Of a stretch of 64,000 nt of DNA, positions 32,573-40,723 are shown piece after piece. The position numbers were made by a program, and so were the translations under genes. Under the pieces are notes generated by a model, which searched no databases, was not told where the DNA came from, and was given only the letters and a program-made list of their open reading frames with translations. Source of the DNA: Oscillospiraceae bacterium (GTDB taxonomy: Bacteria > Bacillota > Clostridia > Oscillospirales > Acutalibacteraceae); the NCBI GenBank assembly GCA_015066565.1, contig SVOB01000001.1, positions 310,001-374,000 of the forward strand, read 5' to 3'. Each line of letters begins with the position of its first letter. Within the stretch, counting starts at the first letter, position 1.

Positions 32573-35467
32573 TTATAAGAGAGCCGAAACCCTTTCAAAG
32601 CAATCGGAGCTTTCCTTAATTTTTTGTTCGTTACCTATAACCGTGGCTACCGAGTTTTCAAGGTAGTTTTCAATCAACGGCGAAAGAGCCTTTATATCGT
32701 CAAGGGTTGTATCAATTAACTGCTGACGGTTCTTTTCGCTCATTTCGGGATAAACTCCCGAAAGCTCATTGAATATTTCGGTTATGCCCTTGATATAAGG
32801 CATTTTAGGCTTCTGAAGCTTGCTTAAAGCGCCTATAACGAACTGTCTGACCTGACGTTCATCCATATCAAGAGAATTGATATAATCAACCGTTTTCTTA
32901 AAGCAGTCGAGCGTTTCCTTAAGCTTCGGGTCGCGGTAAGAAACGAAGCAAACCTCGCCTGTATAATCGAACGAAGCAAAGCAACCGTAAGCGCCGCCGA
33001 GAACTCTAATATTATGCCAGAGATAATCGGTATTGAGAAGCTGAGAAAGGACAAGAATATTTCCCCTTCTGTTCTTTGCTTCCTCGGGAAGAACGCCACA
33101 AAGAGCGTTGAACTGAACCTGACCGGGTGTATAATAAGCAGCGTTGCCCTTTTGAGTAAGCGCGCCTGTCTGATTACATCCTTTTTCGGTTTCTTTATTA
33201 AGAAGCGAAATAAAATCGGTTGTAAAGCGTTTAGCTTCTTCAAGATAATCCTTCTCGCAGACAAACGAGAAAATCCAGTTATTCTTATCGAGAAGCCGCT
33301 GATTGATTTCATTCATCACTTCAACGATTTTCTGCTTTTCATTTTCAAAGTTTTCAATAAGCGAACAAAGGAACTTATAGAAGCCGTGACCGATAAGCTC
33401 GTTTTCAATCGCATAGGACTTTGAAAAAGAAGCGAGACCGATTCGCTTAGCCGACTGGTGAGAAGCCTCGGTCAGCTCTCGCATATAACCCGCCTTTAAC
33501 TGTAAAAGCAGGTCATAAATCCTTGACGTATCCGAAAAATCGGTTTCCTCTAAAATCTCTTTATTAAGCTCAAACGCTTCTTTTCCGTTTTCATAGAGAT
33601 AGCGGGTGTGCCAGTCGAGATAAGCTCTTACCTCGCCGCCCGAAAGCGTAGCGTCGCTTATATGAAGCGTATGGGACATTCCGCCCGTATAGGAGTCAAT
33701 TAAATCCGACAACTCGGCGTAAGAATGCTTACCCGTATTCATAGCGCCGAAAAGCTCCGTAAAGACCCTGAAATACTTAATCTGCTCGTCAGTCAAGGCG
33801 TTTAAATTAAACAGGAAATCGAAATAAGCGATTGAATTAGTCGGTTGGTCCTGAAAAATCAGTTCGCCGTTTTCAAGCTCAATTTTTTCGCTTCGTTTAA
33901 GTTCACCCTTAGCCGAAAGGTCGCTTCTTTCAAGAATCGGGATTTTTTCGGCATTTTCCTTCGTGTCCTCGGACTGTCTGTATTTGTCAAGAAGCTCTAA
34001 ATCGCTCTTAAGCTCATCAAAGGAATAATTCTTTGAATTCTTTTCGCATTTCTCACGAAGCACTGCGTCAGCCTTTTCGGAATAACGGGTGTCGGGCTTA
34101 AGAGTTACAAACGAAAAATGATTATTATCAATAAAGTATTCCTTAATGAAATTCTCGAAATAATCTGTTTCAACCTTTTCCTTCAGTTCGTCAATTGCGT
34201 CAAAGAATTCAAGCATTGAAAGCTCGTTTCCTTCGTCATAAAGGAATTTGGGCAACATCTGGAAGCCGTATTCAATTCCCTTGGGAATCCAACCGTCAGC
34301 GTTCTCTCTCTCTTGGAATTCAAGCATTCTCAGAGCCGAACGGAGCTTGTTTTTGTCAATACCGTTTTCACTTAAATTACGAAGAACCGATAAAACAGTT
34401 TCCTTGAATTCCTCACCCTGATTTTCAAGGCAACGGGCAACGGTGAAATTGAACATAGGAACCTTAATCGCCTCGTCAACATAGGAATAAAAATCCTCGC
34501 CTATCCCCTTTTTCTGAAGCTCGGTTTTTATAAGAGCGCCCTGAGATGACGAAAGAATTCTCTCAAGAACCCTTAAAGTCAATGAAATAAGCGGCGAATG
34601 TTCGGTATGAAGGGCGAAGTTAAGAGCATAATAACAGCCCTTTTCCATATCGGATTCATCGGCAGGATATGAAAGAGTCAGTTCCTTTTTAACGTTTTCT
34701 TTCGGAATTTCACCTACCGAATATTTTTCAGTCTTTTCGTATTTATTGAGATATTCCTCGGAAATATATGAGAGCATCTGCTCGGCGTCAATTTTTCCGT
34801 AAAGGAAAATAACTGCGTTTGAAGCAGTATAATGACGAAGATAAAAATCTCTTAATTCGTCAAAGGTCAGGTCGGCAATTGCGAACGGGTCGCCGCCCGA
34901 TTCGTATTCATAAGGCGTGTTTTCATAAAGAGTCGAGTTAACCGCCCTTTCAAGATAATAATCGGGAGAGGACGCAACTCCCCTCATCTCATTAAAAACT
35001 ACGCCGTTAAACGCAGTCGCCTCTCTTTTTTCTTCGTCGAGAAGATAGTGCTTGCCCTCCTGAAGAAAAATCTCCTTTTTATTTGGAAGAAGCGGATTGA
35101 AAACAGCGTCGAGATAAACATCGGCTAAATTTTTGAAATCCTTTTCATTAGTGCTCGCTACGGGATAAACGGTAAAATCGCTTGACGTCATTGCGTTAAG
35201 AAATGAATACATTGAGCCCTTCATAAGCTGAACAAAGGGGTCCTTAAGCGGATATTTTTCGCTTCCGCAAAGAACCGAATGTTCAATAATATGAGCCATA
35301 CCCGTACTGTTTTCGGACGGAGTCGAAAAGGCTATGCTTATTGACCTGTTATCGTCGTCAACGGGAAGCACAACTACTCTTGCGCCGGTTTTATCGTGTG
35401 TAAAAACGCTCGCCTCGCATTTTAAATCCCTAATATATTTCTTTTCATTTAAGGTGTAGCCCTTCAT
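32573..35467 (-). CDS. M16 family metallopeptidase, PreP/insulinase type
   Basis: A 964-residue protein, full length for the PreP (M16C) class, in which two homologous halves form a chamber. The inverted zinc motif HxxEH is AHIIEHSVLCGS near residue 60, and the distal Glu ligand lies in VVFNEMRGVAS near residue 135. Cytoplasmic PreP-like enzymes degrade short unstructured peptides. A GGAGG precedes the ATG and a promoter lies at 35499-35526. It is monocistronic. Confidence 0.92.
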   Translation of the reverse strand: MKGYTLNEKKYIRDLKCEASVFTHDKTGARVVVLPVDDDNRSISIAFSTPSENSTGMAHIIEHSVLCGSEKYPLKDPFVQLMKGSMYSFLNAMTSSDFTVYPVASTNEKDFKNLADVYLDAVFNPLLPNKKEIFLQEGKHYLLDEEKREATAFNGVVFNEMRGVASSPDYYLERAVNSTLYENTPYEYESGGDPFAIADLTFDELRDFYLRHYTASNAVIFLYGKIDAEQMLSYISEEYLNKYEKTEKYSVGEIPKENVKKELTLSYPADESDMEKGCYYALNFALHTEHSPLISLTLRVLERILSSSQGALIKTELQKKGIGEDFYSYVDEAIKVPMFNFTVARCLENQGEEFKETVLSVLRNLSENGIDKNKLRSALRMLEFQERENADGWIPKGIEYGFQMLPKFLYDEGNELSMLEFFDAIDELKEKVETDYFENFIKEYFIDNNHFSFVTLKPDTRYSEKADAVLREKCEKNSKNYSFDELKSDLELLDKYRQSEDTKENAEKIPILERSDLSAKGELKRSEKIELENGELIFQDQPTNSIAYFDFLFNLNALTDEQIKYFRVFTELFGAMNTGKHSYAELSDLIDSYTGGMSHTLHISDATLSGGEVRAYLDWHTRYLYENGKEAFELNKEILEETDFSDTSRIYDLLLQLKAGYMRELTEASHQSAKRIGLASFSKSYAIENELIGHGFYKFLCSLIENFENEKQKIVEVMNEINQRLLDKNNWIFSFVCEKDYLEEAKRFTTDFISLLNKETEKGCNQTGALTQKGNAAYYTPGQVQFNALCGVLPEEAKNRRGNILVLSQLLNTDYLWHNIRVLGGAYGCFASFDYTGEVCFVSYRDPKLKETLDCFKKTVDYINSLDMDERQVRQFVIGALSKLQKPKMPYIKGITEIFNELSGVYPEMSEKNRQQLIDTTLDDIKALSPLIENYLENSVATVIGNEQKIKESSDCFERVSALL

Positions 35468-35498
35468 AGTATTTCCTCCGAGTAAATTTTACTTTTAT

Positions 35499-35526
35499 AT
35501 TGTACCATAATAAGATAAAATATCAA
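35499..35526 (-). promoter_or_regulatory. Promoter of the M16 peptidase gene
   Basis: Minus strand: -35 TTGATA (35521-35526), 16-base spacer, -10 TACAAT (35499-35504). Confidence 0.6.
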
Positions 35527-35530
35527 TAAA

Positions 35531-35563
35531 AAAGTGCCGATTTAAATAATAAACCGGCACTTT
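35531..35563 (-). terminator. Terminator of proC
   Basis: AAAGTGCCG (35531-35539) pairs with CGGCACTTT (35555-35563), with a U-rich run on the minus-strand side (TTTTTTATTGATA). It closes the radical SAM-mscL-proC unit. Confidence 0.82.
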
Positions 35564-35574
35564 ATTTTTTTAAG

Positions 35575-36372
35575 TTACATTCTTTTGTCTTTATCGTAAG
35601 AAGCCTTCATAGCCTTTATTACAGTATCGACAAAGCCGCTGTCGTTAAGGCAGTTAATTCCCTCAATTGTTGTTCCGCCGGGCGAACAGACCCGTCTTAT
35701 AAGTTCGTCTGCGTCGGCTCCCTCCCGCTGAAGCATTTTTGCGCTTCCGAGCACAGTCTGGGAAGCGACCTTTAAAGCAAGCTCATCGGGAAGCCCGTAT
35801 TTCTTTGCGCCCTGAACAAGCGCTGAAATAAACAGAAAACTGTATGCGGGAGCGCAACCGCCGACAACGGAGAAAATTGAAAAAAACTCCTCTTCAAGGC
35901 AAATACATTTGCCGAAAGAATTAAGCAGTTTTTCAACCGTCTGCTTCTGACTGTCGGTTACGTTTTCACTCGGGCAATAAGCGCTAATCGCTTCAAAAAC
36001 CTCTGCGTTGAGGTTAGGCATAACACGTACAACAGGAACGTTAAAGCCGAAAAGCCCGGTAATATACTCAATCGTTTTTCCTGCCGCAATTGAAATAACA
36101 AGAGGTTGTTTTTCTTTAACCTTATCTTTTATTTCGGGGATCAGAGCAGGAAAAACATTCGGCTTAACAGCGAGCACTAAAACGTCGCTTTCACCGACAA
36201 GAACAGAAAGGGTATCTGCTTTGCAAATACCCAGACTGTTTTTTAAACTATCGGATTTTGTTTTGTCAACGTCAAAAACGCTGATTTCCTCGGGCAGAAA
36301 GCTTTCGCTTTTAACTGCGCCGCGAATAATGGCAGAAGCCATATTGCCGCCGCCTATAAAACCGATTTTCAT
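35575..36372 (-). CDS. proC: Pyrroline-5-carboxylate reductase
   Basis: A 265-residue protein: Rossmann motif IGFIGGGNMASAIIRG, VLAVKPNVFPALI, SIAAGKTIEYI and the C-terminal substrate region VCSPGGTTIEGINCL. It reduces pyrroline-5-carboxylate to proline with NAD(P)H in the cytoplasm, as a decamer. It starts two bases after mscL ends, and the best GAGGA is 12 bases upstream, so translation may be coupled to mscL. A proline biosynthetic gene next to an osmotic safety valve fits osmoadaptation, but this is inference. Confidence 0.95.
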   Translation of the reverse strand: MKIGFIGGGNMASAIIRGAVKSESFLPEEISVFDVDKTKSDSLKNSLGICKADTLSVLVGESDVLVLAVKPNVFPALIPEIKDKVKEKQPLVISIAAGKTIEYITGLFGFNVPVVRVMPNLNAEVFEAISAYCPSENVTDSQKQTVEKLLNSFGKCICLEEEFFSIFSVVGGCAPAYSFLFISALVQGAKKYGLPDELALKVASQTVLGSAKMLQREGADADELIRRVCSPGGTTIEGINCLNDSGFVDTVIKAMKASYDKDKRM

Positions 36373-36374
36373 AA

Positions 36375-36851
36375 TTATTCAGCGTCCTCGGGAATTTCCG
36401 AAGTGCAGTGCGGACAACGAGTAGCGTCGATGACAATTTCGCTCTTACAGAACGGGCAGGTCTTTGTTGTAGGCTCTTCCTCAACAGGCTCTTCCTCTTT
36501 CTTGCCGAGCTTTGAAGCCTTATTGATAGCCTTAACCATAAGGAAGATAACAAGAGCGATAATAAGGAAATTGATTATAGCGCTGATAAACGCACCGTAG
36601 TTGATAACAAGAGTAGCCGCTGTTTCTTCGTCAACTGCCGAATAGTCAACCCACGGAAGCTTGATAACGCCCGCGATGCTTGCGCCGCCGATTGAATTGA
36701 TAAGAGGCTGAATGATGTTGTCAACAAGTCCCGTTACAATTGCGCCGAAAGCGCCGCCGATGATAACGCCGACAGCGAGGTCCATAACGTTACCGCGCAA
36801 AATGAACTCTTTAAACTCTTTGATTAAGCCCTTTTTTTCTTTATCTGCCAT
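36375..36851 (-). CDS. mscL: MscL mechanosensitive channel with C-terminal zinc ribbon
   Basis: A 158-residue protein. The MscL core is clear: EFKEFILRGNVMDLAVGVIIGGAFGAIVTGLVDNIIQPLI for TM1, then INFLIIALVIFLMVKAINK for TM2. The channel opens under membrane tension to release solutes. The family is usually about 120-150 residues; here the tail carries CPFCKSEIVIDATRCPHC, a two-CxxC zinc ribbon, which would sit in the cytoplasm below the pore. AAGGAG precedes the ATG. It is followed within two bases by proC. Confidence 0.93.
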   Translation of the reverse strand: MADKEKKGLIKEFKEFILRGNVMDLAVGVIIGGAFGAIVTGLVDNIIQPLINSIGGASIAGVIKLPWVDYSAVDEETAATLVINYGAFISAIINFLIIALVIFLMVKAINKASKLGKKEEEPVEEEPTTKTCPFCKSEIVIDATRCPHCTSEIPEDAE

Positions 36852-36907
36852 AATAAAAACTCCTTCGTTTTTTATTTTTTTAGATTATATCATAAAAAAA
36901 TGAAAAA

Positions 36908-37789
36908 TTAAATACCAAAATCGGAAAAATCGGGAATATACTGTTTTTTTGCCGAATCAACCTGCTGAATATAGGCGTTTTCAAGTCCCCTTTTCCTGAA
37001 ATAGTCAAGCACCTTTTCATATTCAAAGGTTGTAAGACGACGGTTCAGTTCGGGCATATTTTCAAATTTTCTCATAGGCGTATACTGGCTCATTAAGCTC
37101 ATACAGGTACTCTTCGGAAGATTATCGGCGACGAAGTCAATTACCTTAAACGAATCGGTTATATTACCCGGTAAAACAAGATGACGGATTATAAGCCCCT
37201 TTCTGATTATTCCGTTTTCGTCAAACGCGCACTCGCCTACCTGAGAATTCATTTCAAGTATAGCTTCGGAAGCGTAATCAAAATAATTTGAAACGCCCGA
37301 ATACTTTTTTGAAAGAGAGCCGCTGACATATTTTAAATCGGGAAGATAAACGTCAACAAGTCCCTTTAACATTTCAAGGCTTTCCCTTTTTTCGTAACCG
37401 CCCGTATTATAAACGACGGGTACTGACGGCTTATAGGTAAGAAGAGCGTCTGCAATAAAGGGTATAAAATGGGTCGGATTGACTAAATTAATGTTATGAG
37501 CGCCCAAATCCTCAAGGCGTTTTATAATCTCAATAAAGCCTGTTTTGTCAACCTGTTTTCCGTAAGGCTTTCGGCTTATGAGTTCGTTCTGACAGAAAAC
37601 GCAACGAAGAGCGCAACCCGAAAAGAAAATTGCGCCCGAGCCGTTAGTTCCGCTGATACACGGCTCTTCCCACCTGTGAAGCGACGCGCGGGCAATATAG
37701 GGATTTAGCGGCATTTTGCAAAATCCGTCTGAAAGATTATTTTCAATTCTCTCTGCCGAGCAGGAACGCGGACAATAATTACAAATCAT
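36908..37789 (-). CDS. Radical SAM protein of the PflX/COG1313 group
   Basis: A 293-residue protein. The radical SAM cluster is FFSGCALRCVFCQN (C-x3-C-x2-C). An N-terminal Cys set MICNYCPRSC plus FCKM suggests a second cluster or zinc site, as in COG1313 proteins. VYNTGGYE and VYLPDLKYVSG are typical group motifs. It resembles pyruvate formate-lyase activases, but the partner of this subgroup is not established, and no glycyl radical enzyme is adjacent. It is the first gene before mscL and proC and divergent from coaX. Confidence 0.85.
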   Translation of the reverse strand: MICNYCPRSCSAERIENNLSDGFCKMPLNPYIARASLHRWEEPCISGTNGSGAIFFSGCALRCVFCQNELISRKPYGKQVDKTGFIEIIKRLEDLGAHNINLVNPTHFIPFIADALLTYKPSVPVVYNTGGYEKRESLEMLKGLVDVYLPDLKYVSGSLSKKYSGVSNYFDYASEAILEMNSQVGECAFDENGIIRKGLIIRHLVLPGNITDSFKVIDFVADNLPKSTCMSLMSQYTPMRKFENMPELNRRLTTFEYEKVLDYFRKRGLENAYIQQVDSAKKQYIPDFSDFGI

Positions 37790-37814
37790 TTTTTTACACC
37801 ACTTGAAATAATAC

Positions 37815-37843
37815 TTGATTATATGTTTATTTTATCATATAAT
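37815..37843 (+). promoter_or_regulatory. SigA promoter of coaX
   Basis: -35 TTGATT (37815-37820), 17-base spacer, -10 TATAAT (37838-37843), 27 bases before the ATG. Confidence 0.75.
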
Positions 37844-37870
37844 AAATTGATTTGAAAGGGGTGTTTTTAA

Positions 37871-38632
37871 ATGCTTCTCACACTTGATATAGGAAACTCA
37901 AATATCACTATCGGCGCATTTGACGGCGAAGAGCTTGTTTTTACGGCGAGAATGAAAACCGACAGGCTTCGTACCGAAAATCAGTATGCGATTGAAATTC
38001 TTGATATTCTAAAGCTTTATATAAAGGAATTCACTTTTAAGGGCGCTATTATCAGCTCGGTTGTTCCTGAGCTTACGGATATTATAAGAAAGGCTGTTCT
38101 TGACGTTACGGCGTGCGAACCGATTATTATAGGCCCCGGTATTAAAACAGGGCTTAACGTCGCAACCCATAACGCAGGCGAAATAGGCGCCGACCTTATT
38201 GCAGGCGCTGTCGGCGCTACTCTTAAATACCCCCTGCCCGCTATTGTTGTTGACCTCGGAACTGCGACTAAAATATATATTGTAAGTGAAAACAAGGAAT
38301 TTGTCGGCGGAATTATCGCTCCCGGTGTCAGAATTTCAATGGACGCTCTTGCTAACGAGTGTTCTCAGCTTCCCACAGTCAGCCTTACGGCTCCGAAAAA
38401 AGCGATTAGCCTTAACACGACGGAATGTATGAAATCGGGTATTGTTTTCGGCTTCGCCTCGCTTATTGACGGAATGCTCAAAAGGTTTAAGGAAGAATAC
38501 GGCGAGGTTAAGACTATCGTCGCTACGGGCGGGCTTTCAAAGCCGATTGTCACTAATTGCGAACACAGGATTATTCTCGACGAAAACCTTTTACTTAACG
38601 GATTACAGGCTATCTTTAACAAGAACGCCTGA
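37871..38632 (+). CDS. coaX: Type III pantothenate kinase
   Basis: A 253-residue ASKHA-fold kinase of normal CoaX length: LLTLDIGNSNITIGAFDG at the N-terminus (phosphate 1 with the catalytic Asp), TENQYAIEILDIL, GADLIAGAVGATLKYP, VVDLGTATKIYIV, and GGIIAPGVRISMDAL. It phosphorylates pantothenate in the first step of CoA synthesis. AAAGGGG precedes the ATG. The next gene, 68 bases on, is an ECF transporter S component, probably for pantothenate. Confidence 0.95.
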   Translation: MLLTLDIGNSNITIGAFDGEELVFTARMKTDRLRTENQYAIEILDILKLYIKEFTFKGAIISSVVPELTDIIRKAVLDVTACEPIIIGPGIKTGLNVATHNAGEIGADLIAGAVGATLKYPLPAIVVDLGTATKIYIVSENKEFVGGIIAPGVRISMDALANECSQLPTVSLTAPKKAISLNTTECMKSGIVFGFASLIDGMLKRFKEEYGEVKTIVATGGLSKPIVTNCEHRIILDENLLLNGLQAIFNKNA

Positions 38633-38700
38633 ATTCAAATAAAAAGCGTTGTATCCGAAAGGTAATTCGTTACACTCGGAACAGCAGCAAGGAGTTAAAA

Positions 38701-39276
38701 ATGAAAAACAACACAAAAAAAATCGTAATGACAGGTGTATTGACGGCGATTGTTGTAGTGCTTCAGTTCCTGGGGAGCTTCATTAAATTCGGCCCGTTCT
38801 CAATTTCACTTGTGCTTATCCCGATTGTTGTAGGCGCGGCTCTTTACGGAGTAGGAACCGGAGCATGGCTCGGTCTTACATTCGGAATCACCGTTCTCGT
38901 TTCGGGTGACGCTTCGGCTTTTCTTACGGTTAATTTCGTAGGAACAATTCTTACCGTTCTTCTCAAGGGCGCTCTTTGCGGTCTTTGCGCAGGTCTTGTT
39001 TACAAGCTTGTTGAGAAAAAGAACAAATATGTTGCGACTGTTTGCGCGGCAATAGTCGCCCCCGTTGTGAACACGGGAATTTTTCTTCTCGGCTGTCTTA
39101 TTTTCTTCTTACCGACAGTCAGGGAATGGGGTCTTGCAAACGGCTTCGATTCAGTAGGAAAATATATGATAATCGGCTTTGTCGGTTTCAACTTCCTTTT
39201 CGAGCTTCTTGTAAACGTAGTTCTTTCTCCCGTTATTGTAAGAATTGTAAACATTGGCAAAAAGGAACTTAAATAA
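38701..39276 (+). CDS. ECF transporter substrate-binding (S) component, probably for pantothenate
   Basis: A 191-residue membrane protein with about six hydrophobic segments and the S-component N-terminal pattern NTKKIVMTGVLTAIVVVLQFLG. The GPFSISLVLIPIVVGAALYG stretch is typical of the group. Such proteins pair with a shared EcfA/EcfT module encoded elsewhere. The direct link to coaX supports pantothenate as substrate (PanT-like), by context. AAGGAG precedes the ATG. Confidence 0.82.
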   Translation: MKNNTKKIVMTGVLTAIVVVLQFLGSFIKFGPFSISLVLIPIVVGAALYGVGTGAWLGLTFGITVLVSGDASAFLTVNFVGTILTVLLKGALCGLCAGLVYKLVEKKNKYVATVCAAIVAPVVNTGIFLLGCLIFFLPTVREWGLANGFDSVGKYMIIGFVGFNFLFELLVNVVLSPVIVRIVNIGKKELK

Positions 39277-39281
39277 AAGCG

Positions 39282-39305
39282 AAATCCCCTGCAACAAGGG
39301 GATTT
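39282..39305 (+). terminator. Terminator after the coaX-ECF operon
   Basis: AAATCCCCT (39282-39290) pairs with AGGGGATTT (39297-39305), the T residues continuing briefly. The MATE gene begins 30 bases further on. Confidence 0.8.
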
Positions 39306-39334
39306 TTAATATAAAAAAGCAGGATTTCAGTTTT

Positions 39335-40681
39335 ATGAATTTATTTAAAAACCGTGACAATTTATTAACCGAGGGCGACATTAAAAAGAAAATTATATTT
39401 TTCGCCATACCAATTTTTATCGGTCAGCTTTTTCAACAGCTATACAACACTGTCGATTCGCTCATAGTCGGTAACTTTATCAGTAAAAGCGCTCTTGCCG
39501 CCGTTAGCTCAACGGGTACGCTGACCTTTCTCGTTATCGGCTTTTTCTTCGGCTTTTCAATGGGCGCAGGAGTTATAATCGCCCGTGAAATCGGCGCCGG
39601 AAACAAAGAGAAAACCTCCGTAGCCGTTCACACGGCGGTTGCGATGGGGCTGTTTTTCTCGGTTGTTATAACCGTACTCGGCGTTTTCGGCTCGCCCTAT
39701 CTTTTAAGGGCTATGGGCACTCCGTCGGAGGTTTATGACGAGGCGGTTTTATATCTGAGGGTCTATTTTGCAGGCTGCACCGGTCTTATAATGTATAACA
39801 CCTTTGTAGGTATTCTTCAGGCAAGCGGCGACTCGACCCACCCTCTTATATATCTTATAATAAGTTCAATGACGAATGTCGTTCTCGATATAGTTTTCAT
39901 AACCGTTTTCGGCATGGGTGTTGAAGGCGCGGCTCTCGCTACTATTATTTCTCAGTTCTTAAGTATGTTCCTTTCGTTAAGAAAGCTGAGAAAAAGCGAC
40001 GAATCAATACATATTCACTTTTCAAAAATCAGGTTTGAAAAGGAAACGCTAAGGGAAATTATACACTACGGCTTTCCTACGGCAATTCAAGGCTCAATAA
40101 TTGATATAGCGAATATTCTTATTCAGTCCTATGTCAATTCGTTCGGAGCCGACGCTGTTGCGGGAATCGGCGCGTACGCAAAAATTGAAGGTTTCGCTTT
40201 CCTGCCCGTTATTTCGTTCTCAATGGCGATGACGACCTTTATTTCCCAGAATCTCGGCGCACAGAAAAAGGAACGCATAAGAAAGGGAATCCGTTTCGGT
40301 CTGTTCTGCACTATAGTTTCCATTGAATTAATCGGCGTTCTCACCTTTGTTTTAGCGCCGTATCTAATTAAGGCATTCAACGCCGACCCTGAGGTTATTT
40401 ACTACGGCGTTTTAAGGGCTCAGATTTGCTCGCTTTTCTACTGTCTATTAGGCTTTTCAAACGTAACGAGCGCAATTCTTCGAGGGCTCGGAAAACCGGT
40501 TGCTCCGGTTGTTGTAATGTTGATATGCTGGTGCGCAGTTAGAGTTATTGTGTTTATGACAATCGGTCAGGTTTATCACAATATTCTTTTAACCTGCTGG
40601 ATTTACCCGATAACCTGGGGACTGAGTTCGGTTGTTTATATAGTTTTCCTTAAACTCATAAAACGAAAAGGCGTATTCTGA
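39335..40681 (+). CDS. MATE family efflux transporter
   Basis: A 448-residue membrane protein with about twelve helices and the MATE core IFIGQLFQQLYNTVDSLIVGN. The second half starts at about residue 225 with ETLREIIHYGFPTAIQGSII. It exports organic cations or drugs using sodium or proton gradients; the substrate is unknown. The ATG at 39335 with AGGA ten bases upstream is preferred; the in-frame extension to 39254 would run through the preceding terminator and the end of the ECF gene. Confidence 0.92.
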   Translation: MNLFKNRDNLLTEGDIKKKIIFFAIPIFIGQLFQQLYNTVDSLIVGNFISKSALAAVSSTGTLTFLVIGFFFGFSMGAGVIIAREIGAGNKEKTSVAVHTAVAMGLFFSVVITVLGVFGSPYLLRAMGTPSEVYDEAVLYLRVYFAGCTGLIMYNTFVGILQASGDSTHPLIYLIISSMTNVVLDIVFITVFGMGVEGAALATIISQFLSMFLSLRKLRKSDESIHIHFSKIRFEKETLREIIHYGFPTAIQGSIIDIANILIQSYVNSFGADAVAGIGAYAKIEGFAFLPVISFSMAMTTFISQNLGAQKKERIRKGIRFGLFCTIVSIELIGVLTFVLAPYLIKAFNADPEVIYYGVLRAQICSLFYCLLGFSNVTSAILRGLGKPVAPVVVMLICWCAVRVIVFMTIGQVYHNILLTCWIYPITWGLSSVVYIVFLKLIKRKGVF

Positions 40682-40690
40682 CAATAAAAC

Positions 40691-40718
40691 AAGGGATAAG
40701 GTACTTGCCTTATCCCTT
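40691..40718. terminator. Bidirectional terminator between the MATE and U32 genes
   Basis: AAGGGATAAGG (40691-40701) pairs with CCTTATCCCTT (40708-40718), with T-rich flanks on both strands (TTATTTTAT on plus, GTTTTATTGT on minus). Confidence 0.9.
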
Positions 40719-40723
40719 TTATT

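Noticed and set aside
38633-38700. Riboswitch ahead of the ECF transporter gene
   Set aside because: Just 68 bases, with no recognised aptamer or terminator; the gene is more simply co-transcribed with coaX.
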